Under the pieces are notes generated by a model that was given only the letters and a program-made list of their open reading frames with translations, searched no databases and was not told where the DNA came from. Below, one piece after another: positions 43,670-56,227 of a DNA stretch of 64,000 bases. The stretch lies in the NCBI GenBank assembly GCA_918807975.1, contig OU964924.1, positions 16,785,695-16,849,694 on the forward strand, in the 5' to 3' direction. Each line of letters starts with the position of its first letter. The stretch's first letter is position 1. Position numbers and translations under genes: made by a program. This stretch comes from Aplidium turbinatum. Its lineage: Eukaryota > Chordata > Ascidiacea > Aplousobranchia > Polyclinidae.

Positions 43670-45417
43670 AAATCAAATTACCATAAATAGAGAGAAGTTA
43701 CAATTTGTTTAATGTTCATATGAGAACATATACCAAATTGAAGAAAAAATATAGGTTAAATCAGCACTGCTTAAATGAAACACATGAAATTTTGGGTGAA
43801 CAGAAAAAATGGCACGGAAATAATGGCACAGGAAAATAGCACAAATACAAAACAGGAAAAATGGCACAATCACATTTCCTTGCTTAATATTTGAAATTTA
43901 AGAAGACAATTTTCACGTAATTTACACTAAACATTTCCGAAACCCATACTGTGACTGACACCAAATACTGTGAAATGTGCTATAGTCTTACAAAGATAAA
44001 CAATGAGTTAACCCTTGGTGACCAGCTTGGTGTACAAGTGCCCTTGGTAACACATCTTCGCTCCTCTCTTGTTGCTCTGTATGACTTATGGTGTATGTTC
44101 GCTGAGGTTTGTTACCCAGACCTTATGTACCAAAGTTGTTTCGACTTTACCTGACAATTTTCCTAAAATTGCATCTAAGTGCTTACAATAACATGTGAAT
44201 CACTCAGGTGTTCGTTTGTTTAAGTTACAAAATAATGAGGTGTTTCCCTGATTTATATACTGTTAAATGGTGTCATACCTAAGAGTATAAATCAAGTGAT
44301 AAGTCACAAAACAATGTGTTTATCATGAATTGTGAAGGTTTTTGTTAAAATGAGTTTGCACAAAACAATGAGGGGTCACAAAACAAGGGTCTCTTTGAAC
44401 TCCAGATTCAGCAAAGACATATCATTGTGGTATTTTTTAATAAAATCGAAATTTTGCATGCCAACAATAGTCATTTACATATATCAACTTATCTACCATA
44501 ATTCAGTTTCAATTTAAACAACCTTGTTCTGGTTCTATGATTAATGATGTTTAGAAAGTTTCTCAACTTTTTTGCACTATATGCTATCATTTTGCACATT
44601 TCTAATGACAAACGAATCGCAAGATAAGACACATACCGTATATACTCAAGTATAGGTTGATCTCGTGTATAAGTCGAACCCCTACTTTTGAGCTGAATAT
44701 CGGTGAAATTTCCTTCTCCCTTGGTCGAAATAAGTCAAATAGCTTATTCAACTCGATGGTTCATCTAAGTAATAAGTATTGGCATTGACATACCACGAGG
44801 TAGTTACAAAGCAAAGCGTAGAGTAACTTACGCTGCTGGAATAGTTACGTGACACTATTCCCCTAACCACAAATATTTAGGAAAATAACCCGAAACATAA
44901 ATTTCAAAATAAACAGGCTATTGTTGGTTTAAACTCAAAAACTGAAATGGCACAGGCAGGGAGATTGCCATGCCCTATTTTTGCACTAAAAATTGGACCA
45001 AAACCGCTTTCCAGATTTCAGCAATCAGCAAATGTTTGACCTAGGCCCAGAAATCTTTCCCAAATAAAATTGAAAACTTTCTGACCGTCTGCACTAACTT
45101 TGCTGTAAATTCTCTTCTAGTGAGCGTAGAATGACCGGTGAAACATCAATAGAATCAGAAAACAATACTCTAGCGCCATGTGACAAATAAAAGTTAAAAC
45201 CAGCAACTGCTAAAATAGCGATAGTAAGTTTCGCGGTTCGAAAAATTTTAACATTGCGCAAGAACGACCATGCTTTTGGCCTATCGGGTTTGATCTGGTC
45301 ATTGAAAAGGTAAAGAAGTGTAATGAAGTTGACTCATAAAACTTTTCTGTTTTTGTGAACCAACCCAGAAAATTGTCCACTTGAAGCGGTTGACTGTCTC
45401 GTATCATCACTATAATC
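43670..45417. other. SEC22 first intron or upstream DNA, little recognised
   Basis: AT-rich, no coding motifs. A dispersed repeat of the TACCGTATATACTC..GTATAAGTCGA type lies near 44637-44760; this sequence type is common in invertebrate genomes. Confidence 0.45.
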
Positions 45418-45644
45418 CTTGTCTCTCAATGTAACAAACAGTGTAGCAGCCTCATTTTCTTTATCACAAATTGATTTTGCTATCACAGCATCTTCAGTGT
45501 GATCATGTCAAAAGCAAAAATACTATTAATTAATATTATTATTGCTCTTGACATGAACATACTGAGGAGTGAGGATGCTGTGATAGCGAAATCGATTTCA
45601 GGCCTCGAAATTCGTTTTTGTTGACGGCAGACAAACGTGTTCGG

Positions 45645-47682
45645 TCTTCTTCTTCGTCGTATGAGCTGTTCTTCCGGACTATATGTTTGGGCATGATGTC
45701 ATCAGCCACTCGACAGTCTTGTCATCTAGTGCCTTCAGTCCAAGCGTTCCATGTGGTGGTTGATGGATTGGGCAGTCATGGACGACATGACCTACTGTCT
45801 GGTCTGTGGCGCCACACTCGCATCCCGGTGAGGAAGCCAGGCCCCATCTGCACATGTCTGAACGAAAGCGACCGACGCCGGTTCGTAGGCGGTTAAGCCG
45901 GACCCACGCAAGTCTTGCGAGGGACATTCCCAGAGGGTGGGGATCGACGTCGGGTGGGAAATCACGAAGTCGGGAGGTGTTGTTTTGCCACTCCATGCTC
46001 CATGTGTAGTTCGTCCAGTGTGCCGCACTTATTCCAAGATCTTCAACGTTGTTCAGAAGCTGTCGTGCGGCGGGCACAAATGGGCGTCTTTATTTCAGTT
46101 GCTGCTGTCCTCCAGGTAGGCGCTGGAGTGTACTGTGGAGGAGGTGGTCGGGGTCCAGTGCGTGACGAGCAAGGGAAATCATGGCTCCTTTACGGCGAAG
46201 CTCAGCAGGTTGGATGCCTGCAAGGATGGGAAGGCAGTCCGTTGGAGTGGGACGCAGGCATCCAGTCACAGTGCGTAGTGCGTCATTGATGGCGGTGTCA
46301 ATGTGGCGGGTGTGAGAGCTGCGGCACCACACTGGTGCGCAGTACTCAGCGGTAGAATGGACGAGGGCCAAGGCAGCTGTGCGAAGGGTTTTCGCATCAG
46401 CTCCCCAGCCGGAACCAGCCAGCCGCCTCAAAAGTGCAATGCGCGCAGATAGTTTTTTGCGCAGTGACTCCAGGTGTCGTCGGTACGTGAGTGACCTGTC
46501 CAGGGTTACGCCGAGGTAGGTGGGTTCGGCGCAGTAGGGGAGGTGTTCGTCATCGGTGGTAATGTTGATCTCACGTTTTGCTTCCTTGTTGTTTAGATGG
46601 AAGGCCGCCGACACTGTCTTTGCCTTGCTGAGCTATAGCTTCCATTTCTGGAGATATGTTGATATAGTTGACATGTCCTGGCTTAGGTTCCTCTCCATTG
46701 ACTGCCAATCTCCGGCCGGATGCAGGAGAGCCAGATCGTCTGCGTAAACATACTTCCTGGAGATGGTGTCGGGCAGGCCATAGATGCAAGTGTTAAAGAG
46801 GAGGGGAGCCAGGACAGAGCCCTGTGGGACGCCGTTCCTGAGTCGATGTAGTCCACCCCGCCAGACGCCACCGGTGGAAAGGGCAAAGCTGCGGCCTTGC
46901 ACAAGCTCCATAATCACATGGACCATGCGCCTGCCTGGAAGGAGACGGAGCAGCCTGCAGGCAAGGCCGCTGTGCCATACAGTGTCGTAGGCAGCCGTGA
47001 GATCGACAAACACGGCGCCAGCCTTCTTTTTTGCCGAGAAGCTGTCCTCGACGTCCCGGGTCACCAGAGTGACCTGGTCCACGGCCGATCTTCCGCGGCG
47101 AAAGCCGGCTTGTTCCCGAGAGAGCTGAGGGTCTATCATTGGTTCGACACGGGCGTAGACAAGTCTCTCGAGCATCTTGAAGGGGACACAGAGCAGAGAG
47201 ATGGGGCGGCAGCTCTTCGGATCCCCTGGGGGCTTCTTCGGCCTTGGGACTGCAACCACTAGGGCTCTTCTCCAGATTCTTGGGATGCGCAGGTGACGCA
47301 AGCAGCAGGAAAGGAAGTCTTTTAACCAGGACCTCATAGAGGGGGCAGCTTTGAGTATTAGTTCCGGGCATAGGTGGTCAAGGCCCAGGGATTTGCCTGG
47401 CTTCAGGCGTTGGAGGGCGGAGGCAAACCCTCCTGGGGTAAACTCACCAGAGATGTTGCCCTCGACAGGTGTTGGGACCTTCCAGAGGTCCGTCATTTCC
47501 CTAAGGACGAACTTGTCCGATTCGCGGCCCCTCGTTCCGCACACTCCATTTTTCACAAGTTGTGGGTTGATGGCATTTGCCGAAATGGGGCATTGGCGGC
47601 GAGTGGCACGTGATCTGCCAGTGAGGTTGTTGAGTGTACTCCATGCTGTTCGGTCTGAGCAGCTATCTCGGCGGACAAATTA
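45645..47682 (-). mobile_element. Jockey/I-like LINE, 5'-truncated, almost intact ORF2 half
   Basis: Reading 47682 to 45679 gives one frame with only two in-frame stops: RSCR-type start region, SLGLDHLCPELILKA, CRPISLLCVPFKMLERLVYA, REQAGFRRGRSAVDQVTLV, AVFVDLTAAYDTVWHSGLA, NGVPQGSVLAPLLFN and KYVYADDLALL (catalytic YADD). Then come TYLGVTLDRSLTYRRHLE, the KTLRTAALALVHSTAEYCAP thumb region and the C-terminal knuckle CECGATDQTVGHVVHDCP. The endonuclease is missing. GC content is well above the surroundings, in keeping with a recent arrival. Clade is judged from the post-RT domain. Confidence 0.85.
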
Positions 47683-48280
47683 AGTCTCACAGAGGACACA
47701 CCAGTTTTGACATCGATCGTCACGCTTAATCACTTTATCTTGATAATTCTTCGCCATTTGAGAACCATAGCTACTGTTTAGAAGGCTTTTTAAAATTTAA
47801 GCAGAAGTCACTATGAAAAGCTTTCATCAGACCAACGACGTGCGCTTGAAGAGTCAAAGCGTCGCGAAAATGCTTCATACGCCGCATAACTGATTAACTT
47901 CCGCCGAATGAGGTCGTGTGGCTTCTTGCATCACCATCTTGGCACAAGTCGGAAAACTTCTACACTGCCGCAACTATTTTCTGCTGTACAAAGTTTCAAA
48001 GGCAAGAGGATTTTTTTAGGTTTATTTTTGAGCGTCATGTGAGCGAAAATAAATTTTCCCTGGGCTTTTTCTTTCTTGCTGTTATACCAAAACTAAACAA
48101 ATTTTCTGCAACTTGCTATAATAGCCTACTCGTATAATCTAATTTTGTAACCAACCTTGCCTTATCAATATTACCCGGAGATCAAAGCCAGACATTGTGA
48201 CGTAAGGCTTGAACTAAGTTGCGCGTGATTAGTGTAGATTGTAGAAGTACCACCGATACTCCCATCGGTTCTTAGCAAAG

Positions 48281-48353
48281 AATTCACCTTTGTTACGCTG
48301 ATTCAATGTCACCAATTGTTGAAGGGACGTAAAAATCGAAAGTTTTCCTGCTT
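48281..48353. repeat. ACATTGATTCAACGT palindromic MITE, degraded
   Basis: CTTAGCAAAGAATTCACC, TTTGTTACGCTGATTCAATG, then GGACGTAAAAATCGAAAG and TTTTCCTGCTT. Arms are recognisable but eroded. Confidence 0.5.
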
Positions 48354-49443
48354 GAATGGAAGCTAAGGGATACAGAATTCACATTTTCTAGATGCGTGCT
48401 AAAATGCGGGGGAAATTATATATTTGCAACAATTGTTCGTGCTATGCAATGACATTTTATATTGTATTGCTATTTCTCGGCGGACAAATATTACCGATCT
48501 AGATAGTACTTCCAGCGGACATCACAAGCTGTGATGGCGGACATGACTGCCGTGTCCGCCGTGAATTTCGAAGCCTGCGATTTGTGATAAAAAAAAAAGG
48601 CTGGTACACTGTTTGTTACATTGAGTGACAAGGCTTAAAGTCTAATGAAAAGTAGCCTTTGCCTAGGATGCAGATATAATTCAGATATATGCATCAGAGA
48701 ATGTAGAAACTTATTTAAACATGTATAATACACTATACAGTATACACTGCAAGCTAGTGCGGGGTGTTCAGAGCCGGAGGCAAATTCAAGAGAGGTAGGC
48801 GAGTGGTTAGCTTTTTTTAAATTTGGCGTGGAACACCTGGCTTCACGTCTATGGTTGTTTAAGCCTAATAAAGTTAGTTAGAGTTAGTTTGATAGAGTTA
48901 AAGTCACTCAAAGCGAATCAAGATATTTGAAGACTTGGTCAAATCATTTTAATTCCTCCATGTTGTTTTCGTGTTTCTTATGCTGTGTTGTTGATTTTAA
49001 TTTCTTTAATAAATTTCTTATGTCGACTGTGAATTAGGTGTGTGGGTGAGGTAGGCGTGTGGTAGTACAAGTAGCACCTTTGAACCCTGGGCAGTCGCCA
49101 TGGATTGTTACACCATGGGTCTCGGGGAACACTGGTCTTGATCACACACCAAACTAACAAGTGGGTCCACGTCCCACCTCATGGGCAACAACCTCGACTG
49201 GTTGGCTAAAACTTGTTAGAAATCTTGCTGCCTTGCAGGAAATACTTTTTAAGTAAAGGCTAGGCCCACCGCCAATAACTGTGGTTAGCGTCAGGAATGG
49301 TATCCGGCTGGAAAATCTATGCTCCAAAATATTATCTAAATGCAGCAAAAGCTAAAAATGGCCCCTAGTCCCCAGCAGCCCTTAGATGGGCAAGGGGTGT
49401 GAAGAATCTCTGGGTTCCAAGAAAACAGAAAAACATTGAAAAA

Positions 49444-50316
49444 AGATTATGGTGTTAGAATCGGATGCTGGAATGTGGGAAGTTTGTGTGGTAAAGGAAT
49501 TGAAATATGTGAAGAACTAAGAAAAGGAAGGGTAGATATAATGTTGCCTAGAGGAAGTAAGATGGAGGGGACAGTCAGCGCGGTTTTTAGGTGCCAATGG
49601 GAGGAGATATAAGTTATGGTGGTCAGGAAATAACACAGGAATCGGTGGTGTTGGTTTCTTGGTAAAAGAGGAATTATGTGAGAAAGTAATAGAAGTTAGA
49701 AGAAGGAGTGACAGAGTGATGACAATGGTACTTGCTTTTGAAGAGGAGGTAGTGAGGCTAATCTGTGCATATGCACCTCAAAGTGATAGGGATTACTTAG
49801 AAAAGGAAAGTTTTTATGATGTTTTGGCAGAGGAATGAAATTTACGGAGTTCAAAAGAGTTGGTGTTTGGATTAGGAGATTTTAATGGACATGTTGGAAA
49901 ACAAGCAAATGGGTTTGAGGGCATTCATGGAGGGTATGGTTTTGGGGAGAGAAACATGGAAGGAAGAATGCTACTTGAATTTTGTGATGAAAGAAAACTT
50001 TGTATTGCCAACACATGGTTTAAAAAGAAAGAGAAAAGGAAGGTGACTTACAGCTCAGGAGGACATGAGTCGGAAATTGATTTTATTGTGGTTGGGCAGG
50101 AACAGAGAAAGTACTTGAAGAATGTGAAAGTAATTCCGTGGGAGTTGCAGCATAGACTAGTAGTAGGAGACTTAAATATGAAAAAAGTGAAGAAAATTGT
50201 GAAGAAAAAACGAGTTTTTGTGAGAAATGTGTGGAAACTGGAGGAAAAAGAAACGAGAATTAAGTTTGTGAAAAGAGCAAAAGAGCTGGTAAACATGAGT
50301 GCGCAGGACTTGTAAA
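49444..50316 (+). pseudogene. RTE-type LINE endonuclease domain
   Basis: Frames give RIGCWNVGSLCGKGIEICEE, LWWSGNNTGIGGVGFLVKEE, LICAYAPQSDRDYLEKESFY, FGLGDFNGHVGKQ and SEIDFIVV, the apurinic-type endonuclease of LINEs. GDFNxHVG and the final His (QHRLV, where SDHR is usual) are catalytic motifs. Early frame changes separate the first block from the rest; from 49860 to 50313 it is open for 151 codons. Confidence 0.8.
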
Positions 50317-50426
50317 CATGAGTGCGCAGGACATTTCAGAAAGGTGTCCTAGCAGCATGTGATGAAGTATGTGGGAAAAAGAAAGTGAGGAGGGATCATG
50401 GAGACACATGGTAGTGGGATGAAGAG

Positions 50427-52493
50427 GTGAAGCATGCGATTTCACAAAATAGAGATGCATTCAAGCAGTGGCGCAAAAATGGGTCAGACAAGAATAAAAA
50501 GAAGTATAAGAGTATGAAAAAGAAGGCAAAGAGGGTTGTTGCAAGAGCTATGAAGAATGGTGCTGAGGAGGAACTTAATAAAATGGGGGAAAGCCAAAAC
50601 AATGTATTCAGACTCATAAAGCAAATGAAACAGGATGGGAAAGATATTGTAGGGGGAAGATGTATAAGGAGTGGAGATGGGAAGTTGCATTTCAGCCCGG
50701 AAAGCAGAGGAAAAGTGTGGAAGGAACATATGGAAAATGTTATGAATAAGGAGAATGTATGAGATCATATGACAGAGGTTGATCTGGTGGAGGGTCCAGT
50801 GAGAAAGGTTACTCGTGATGAAGTGGTGGAGGCAATGGGGCAAATGAAACTGCATAAAGCAGCTGGTCCATCAGAAGTGAGCGTAGAGATGATAAAAGCA
50901 AGTGGAGAGTTGGGAATTGAAGTAATGCTACAACTTAGCCAAAGGGTATTAGATGGAGAGGGAATGCCGGAGGAGTGGAAGCATAGTACTGTTGTTCCAC
51001 TGTTCAAGAAAAAAGGAGATGTGAGAAGTTGCAGTGCATATAGAGGTGTAAAACTACTACAGCATGGAATGAAAATTGTGGAGCAAATACTAGAAGAGGT
51101 TGAGAACATTGGTGAAATTAAATGATATGCAGTTTGGATTTATGCCGGGAAAAGGTACAGTGGATGCTCTGTTTATATTGAGAAGAATGCAGGGGGAATA
51201 CCGAGAGAAGCAGAAAAAACTATATATGGTTTCGTCGACTTAGAAAAGGCATTTGACAGAGTACCAAGGAAAGTGGTGGAGTGGGCAATGAGGAAAAGAG
51301 GTATACCGAAGGTATTAGTGAGAGCTGTGATGTCTATGTATGAGAATGCAAGAACAAAAGTGAGAGTTGGATCAAATTATTCAAACGAGTTTTTTGTGAA
51401 GGTTGGTGTACACCAAGGATCAGTTTTGTCACCTCTGATATTTGCTATTGTGGTTGACGCTGTAACTGAAGGAGTGAGGGAGGGCCTATTGAGTGAAATT
51501 TTGTATGCAGACGACCTGGTCTTGACAAGTAATAGTATCGAGGGACTGGAGAGAAAGTTTGAGAAATGGAAAGAAGCATTTGAAACCAAGGGTATGAAGG
51601 TGAATCTTGAAAAAACAAAAGTGATGGTGAGTGGAGCAGAAGGAACAGTTGTTGAGAACAAAGTAGATCCCTGTGGAATATGTGGCAAGAGAGTGATGAG
51701 AAATTCAATGCAATGCAAGGAATGTGGAAAGTGGGTACATGCAAGATGTGCTAATGTCAAGAGAGCCGCAACAAGATTGGCAAAGTTTTTTGTTTGTGGG
51801 AAATGCAGTAAAGGAAGGAATGAAGTGGAAGGCCATGATGATGAGTTCTGCCATGGCATCGAAACAGTGACAGACTTCTGTTATCTGCGTGATCGGATAA
51901 ATGGAAGTGGTGGATGTGAAGCAGCGGTGACAACAAGGGCAAGATTGGGCTGGGCAAAGTTCAGGGAATGTGGGGAAATGTTGCATGGCAGAAAATTTTC
52001 ACTAAGGATGAAAGGAAAAGTATATCGGAGCTGTGTGCGGCCTGCAATGCTATATGGCAGCGAGACATGGATATTGAGAGAGAGTGAACTGGCAATCCTG
52101 AGAAGAACGGAAAGGTGAATGGTGAGAGCAATGTGTGGGGTGAAAACGAGAAGGGAAAAAAGGACTGAAGAATTATTGGATATGCTAAAGATGAGAGAGA
52201 CCATAGACCAACTGGCAAGGGCAAATGGAGTAAGATGGTATGGACATGTGATAAGGAGGGAGGAAGGAAGTTTTCTTAGAAAGGCACTAGATCTAAAGGT
52301 GGATGAGAAGAGGAAACGCGGTCGTCCAAGAAGAACGTGGAAACAACAAGTGAAGGATGAATTTCAAAAAGTCGGACTGAAGGAGGAAGATGCAAGGGAC
52401 AGGGTGAAATGGAGAAATAAGATTAAAACAATTGCTGCGCGGAAACAATCGGCCACCCCCACTAGTGGGGAACAAACCGACGATGGATTATGA
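50427..52493 (+). pseudogene. RTE-type LINE reverse transcriptase with PHD-like finger
   Basis: Blocks in order: KAAGPSEVSVEMIKASGELG, WKHSTVVPLFKKKGDVRSCS, MQFGFMPGKGTVDALFILRR, FVDLEKAFDRVPRKVVEWAM, HQGSVLSPLIFAIVVDAV, YADDLVLTS, then CGICGKRVMRNSMQCKECGK with HARCANV and FFVCGKCSKG, a C4HC3 finger of PHD type. After it come the RSCVRPAMLYGSETW block and the tail GVRWYGHVIRREEGSF and RKRGRPRRTWKQQV. The open frame 51273-52115 covers 281 codons from the palm to past the finger. A stop and shifts on each side break the gene. Confidence 0.85.
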
Positions 52494-53214
52494 TGATGAT
52501 GACTGTTGCGTTGTGTAATGGCATCTGAGTAATGTCATCACTACTATTGTGTTCTCAAGTCTTTAAAATGTTTGGATTGATATTTTTTCTAAATAAATAA
52601 GAATTAGGAAAATTGCGGATAAATGGGAATTTATATATATTGTCCTACAGATCAACATCGTTTACGGAATCCATTACGCCAAGGTTCGTTTTTTTTTCAG
52701 ACAAAACTATGTGAAAATAATCAGTAGGTATGCAGGAGCTAACCATGTCAAATGTAAGTAAATTTATTCCAAAATAAACGTGCAGTTGAAAGATTTGATG
52801 TATCCATGAATTTCCCCAACTGTGCATTTATGCATTACGGATTTTTCCAATTCCGCAAAAATCCTTGAACTATCAATTACGATCTTCGTCGGTATGTGCA
52901 AAGTTAATGGAGTTTTCGGCTGAAATTAATTTTTTGTAAGGTAGACGCAAGTAGCTAGAAGTGAATTACCACCAAAAAAATATATATTCAGAACTAAAGA
53001 GTGGGTGATGAAAAATAGTTCGTGTTTGGGAAAAAAAATTCGTGGTTAAAGGAATTACCATATTGTCCACAAGGTGGCAATAGTGCTGCTGAGAAAACTG
53101 CTTTCTATGATGAATTTTCGTAATAGAGAAATATTGCTTGAATTTGCTGACAGTTTTGATATGGTTGTATAGCCTACAGGTTGTATAAATCACATTTTTC
53201 AAGAAGGATGCAGA

Positions 53215-53445
53215 GAAATTGGTCTCCTACAAGCCGGGTGGACACACCACAGTGATTGACTATGTTTGTAGAAAAGAATGATCTGCAAAGATCCGAGATG
53301 TGAAAGCAATACCTAGTCAAGAAGGTTTCAGAAAGCACAGACTGTTAGTTATGAATGTAATTGAAAGAAAGAACACTAGAAACACAGAGAATCAAGTCAG
53401 TAGAAAGAGGTTAAAAGAAAGGGTGCTAGAAAAATCAAGAAAATG
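53215..53445 (+). mobile_element. RTE-type LINE endonuclease fragment
   Basis: The frame reads SYKPGGHTTVIDYVCRKE, then KIRDVKAIPSQEGFRKHRLL and VMNVIERK, equivalent to the TYxSGGxxSxIDYIxxxxxxxxxxxxxKVIPxxxxxxQHRLVV block of RTE-type endonuclease. It is a second, more diverged LINE distinct from the one at 49-52 kb. One stop. Confidence 0.65.
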
Positions 53446-54124
53446 AAACATCTTCTGACAGGTGTCAAACCAATAATCAAACTAAAACTATTGGGTAAAT
53501 AATCAAACTAAAAAATCAAACTAAAACTATTGGATCAGCGTTCAGCAGCCTGCCGCTCTGTAGGAAAGCACATAAGGTGGTACGGTACGATGTTGGAATC
53601 AGCAGAAATTCCAGAGTAGCCTACCCAAAACCTGGCCGAAAAAGATCTTTTCCCACCCATGACCGTCTCAGAGCTATAGATGGACGTTTTTTGGAGCTAA
53701 ACCCGCCTACAAAATCTAATTCAAATTATCAACGGTGTATTGTATGCAATAAAATGGTCAGAGAAATTGGGAAAAAAAATTCAAAAAAAAATGAAATGGT
53801 CAGAGAAAAGAAACTAAGTATTGATGTGACAAGTACGAGGTATCGCTTTGCCCTGCACCTAGAGCTGGGCAATATTTTGATACAATATTTTTTCGGCAGC
53901 GATATTTATTCACCATGCTCCGATTTTATCATTTATAAATGTACTGAAATTATAGCAACATTTTCGCATGGGCAGACAACCCTCAAGTGTGTGTGAGCAT
54001 TGTTTACGCATTGCAAGCAGTCTTTGCGATTACGCAATCCTGCTTATTGATTCCCACATGTTGCGTTGTTGCGAAGGATGAAGTCTGGTAAATACAATAG
54101 GAAACTTGCAAGCTGACTGAATTT

Positions 54125-54204
54125 ACGTAGTATAGCGTAGCGGCCGTAGCATAGTGTAGCGGCCGTAGCATAGTGTAGCGCCGTAGCCTAGGGTAGCTAC
54201 AGGG
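54125..54204 (+). repeat. GTAGCGGCCGTAGCATAGT short tandem repeat
   Basis: About three to four copies of a ~20-bp unit (GTATAGCGTAGCGGCCGTAGC) with variation, directly left of the foldback element and possibly part of its outer end. Confidence 0.65.
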
Positions 54205-54767
54205 GTCTGCTACTATTCGGCTAGTCCGATTGGGCTGATCCGATTCGGCTAGTCCGATTCGGCTACAGCCCGATTCGGCTAGTCCGATTTGGCCGATCCG
54301 ATTCGGCTAGTTCCCTATTGGGCTACAGTCTTTAGCAGTTAGTTCCCTATTCGGCAATTTTTTTGAAAATCCAACGATAATCCTTCTGTAATCCAACATC
54401 GTTTCTTTTGCATTCCGACAAAGAAAAACAAATTGAAATGAAATTTAGCGAAAAATGTTTGAACTATTAAATTTAACTGTTTGCTCACATAAAATGGACA
54501 ACGACGTCTCCTGTTTATTTAGAGAATGTTGTAATATCGCTTCTTTTATAGTTGAAATCATCGAAGCTTTAGATGAGTGGGGTTTAGACCTAACCATTAA
54601 GATCTTAAAACTAAAAAACGAATTAAATTTATTTTTGAACTATCAATGTTTGCTCAGATAAAATTGACGTGTATCATGCATCGCCGTCTGCATGCAAACT
54701 TAGAATATATTAGAATCCTCAACTATTACAAAATTCTAAATCCAACGACGCCTTCTGTTTATTTGCA

Positions 54768-55163
54768 GTGGAGAATTTTGTATTTTATTCCACAATAGTT
54801 GATCTCGAAGCTTTAGATGAGTGGAGTCAAGACCTAACCACTGAGATCATAAATCATATTTATGACACCGGTTACATCCCTAGTGATATGGTACGTTCCA
54901 TATTCATAACTTTACCAAAAAAAAAAACCGGAGCAACAGAATGGTCACTCCACAGAACAATTAGCCTTGTGAATTACGTAACAAACAGCTCACTCCGAAT
55001 CATGTTGATGAGATTGAGACCAAAACTACAATCGGAAATTTCAACAGCACAGTTTTTATTTGTTTCAGACAAAGGGACCACAAAAGGAATTTTTACATTA
55101 AAAATGATAACAGAGAAATGTATGTCCGGTTCTTCTGTTTATTTAGAGGATTTTGTATTTTAA
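54768..55163 (+). pseudogene. RTE-like LINE reverse transcriptase fragment inside the foldback
   Basis: The frame carries EALDEWSQDLTTEIINHIYD, TGYIPSDMVRSIFITLPKKK, EWSLHRTISLVNYVTNSSLR and QFLFVSDKGTTKGIFTLKM. It is the same LINE family as the split copy at 14551-15000 (KALDI..., KIYDTSEISTDFTKSIF). The start of this fragment (to about 54870) also occurs in the right arm, so it was part of the sequence that became the foldback arm. Confidence 0.75.
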
Positions 55164-55225
55164 TTCGACAATATGGTATCTTTTGCATTCTTGCATTTTA
55201 TCCAGTGTTTACTTTTGAGTGCTTT

Positions 55226-55313
55226 CCCAGACGGCAAAATCCGTCATTTTTACATTCATTCAACGTCTGCAGGCGTTGAATCAATGTAAAAATGACGAGT
55301 TTTGATGTCTGGG
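55226..55313. repeat. ACATTGATTCAACGT palindromic MITE, best copy
   Basis: An 88-bp near-perfect palindrome: CCCAGACGGCAAAATCCGTC and TTTTTACATTCATTCAACGT on the left, ACGAGTTTTGATGTCTGGG on the right, centred at about 55270. Confidence 0.85.
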
Positions 55314-55539
55314 TTCGTTCAAAATATGTGTTTTACATGAAAATAACAGTTTTCATGATTACCAATAGGGGTTAATGAGATGAAGTCTCAGCCAAAACGT
55401 GTCAACGAAAAAAAGACAGTTGCCAAATAACGTTTGCCATAAAAGATGAAGTTAAAACCTAAGTGGCAGTTTAGAGTAAACATGACCTGAAATTCCTTTG
55501 GTTAGTTCCTTCGTTAGACTCTCAGTTGATGTTACTTGA

Positions 55540-55731
55540 TCATGGCAGAGGAATCGATTAGTACACAGCGCAAAGGTGAGGTTTTTCTACATGATGGCTA
55601 CATGTTTCAACTAGCTCAATATAGTCCAGACGGGCTTGCAGAGGAATCGATTAGTACGCAGCGCAAAGGTGAGGTTTTTCTACATGATGGCTACATGTTT
55701 CAACTAGCTCAATATAGTCCAGACGGGCTTT
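55540..55731 (+). repeat. Recent 95-bp direct duplication
   Basis: GCAGAGGAATCGATTAGTAC ... CCAGACGGGCTT occurs twice in succession (55543-55633, 55638-55730) with one or two differences. The frame is kept, giving two copies of AEESISTQRKGEVFLHDGY. The peptide is not recognised. Confidence 0.8.
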
Positions 55732-56227
55732 AGAAATATAATACTGGCGTTGTTCCCGACGTGATGAGAAATGCAAGGCTCGCATCCACACTTGTGTGGC
55801 AACAAATCAGGTAATAATGTGTGTTATGATGACTATATTTTGATCATTTGAGAAAATGTGCCAAGAAATGTCAAGTACTTGAATTGTAATAATCGCAACC
55901 ATTGTTCACCTGCATTGACGTTGGACCTGGGAATGCACCACGGACTGGCCTACCCTAATAATTACAACTGCTTTGATAGTGACGTTGTGCTATTACTTAT
56001 TACTAGGGCCATTTTTTTTACCTAAAAAATTAAAAAATATGACTTTATTTTTTAAAATATATGATAATATATGACTTTGTTTTAAAGCATCAAATTTATG
56101 CTAATCTCTAATTAATAACTCGTATGTAAGTTTTTACATGTATTTTGAACAATAACACACTCGAACAACTAACAAAACACTTCTGTTTCGCTTGAAAATC
56201 ATTACAAAAATGCAAATGTCTAATGCA

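Larger units (their letters stand above)
45418..48640. mobile_element. Foldback/hAT-like nest holding a LINE
   Basis: The outer arms CTCAATGTAACAAACAGTGT (45430) and its complement (48615) are inverted. A ~135-bp palindrome at 45463-45598 has TGCTATCACAGCATC at one side and its complement at the other. An inner pair CAGGCCTCGAAATTC (45601) / GAATTTCGAAGCCTG (48578) is flanked by CGATTT on both sides, as expected of an insertion at 45601-48578. The inner element carries GGCGGACA units (47671, 48480, 48538). Confidence 0.6.
49034..52503 (+). mobile_element. Near full-length RTE-type LINE
   Basis: A 5' untranslated part (from about 49034) is followed by an endonuclease (49444-50316), reverse transcriptase with YADD, a PHD-like zinc finger and a conserved C-terminal tail. 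It ends in GATTATGATGATGATGA, the short-repeat 3' tail of RTE elements. It lies between SEC22's second coding exon and the window edge, antisense to the gene. Frame shifts and stops separate the frames (at least six), so it is inactive but not very old. Confidence 0.85.

Noticed and set aside
46793-47371. Long antisense open frame (192 codons) and several plus-strand frames over 45.6-47.6 kb
   Set aside because: They overlap the reverse transcriptase frame in other phases. The high GC of the LINE removes stops in all frames; none has a recognisable protein.
49154-49348. Minus-strand frame upstream of the RTE endonuclease as a gene
   Set aside because: It covers the LINE's 5' untranslated part, has no recognisable motif, and is short.
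51377-52224. Minus-strand frames of 90-160 codons opposite the RTE-type LINE
   Set aside because: Shadow frames of the reverse transcriptase and its tail; composition is skewed and no motif is present.
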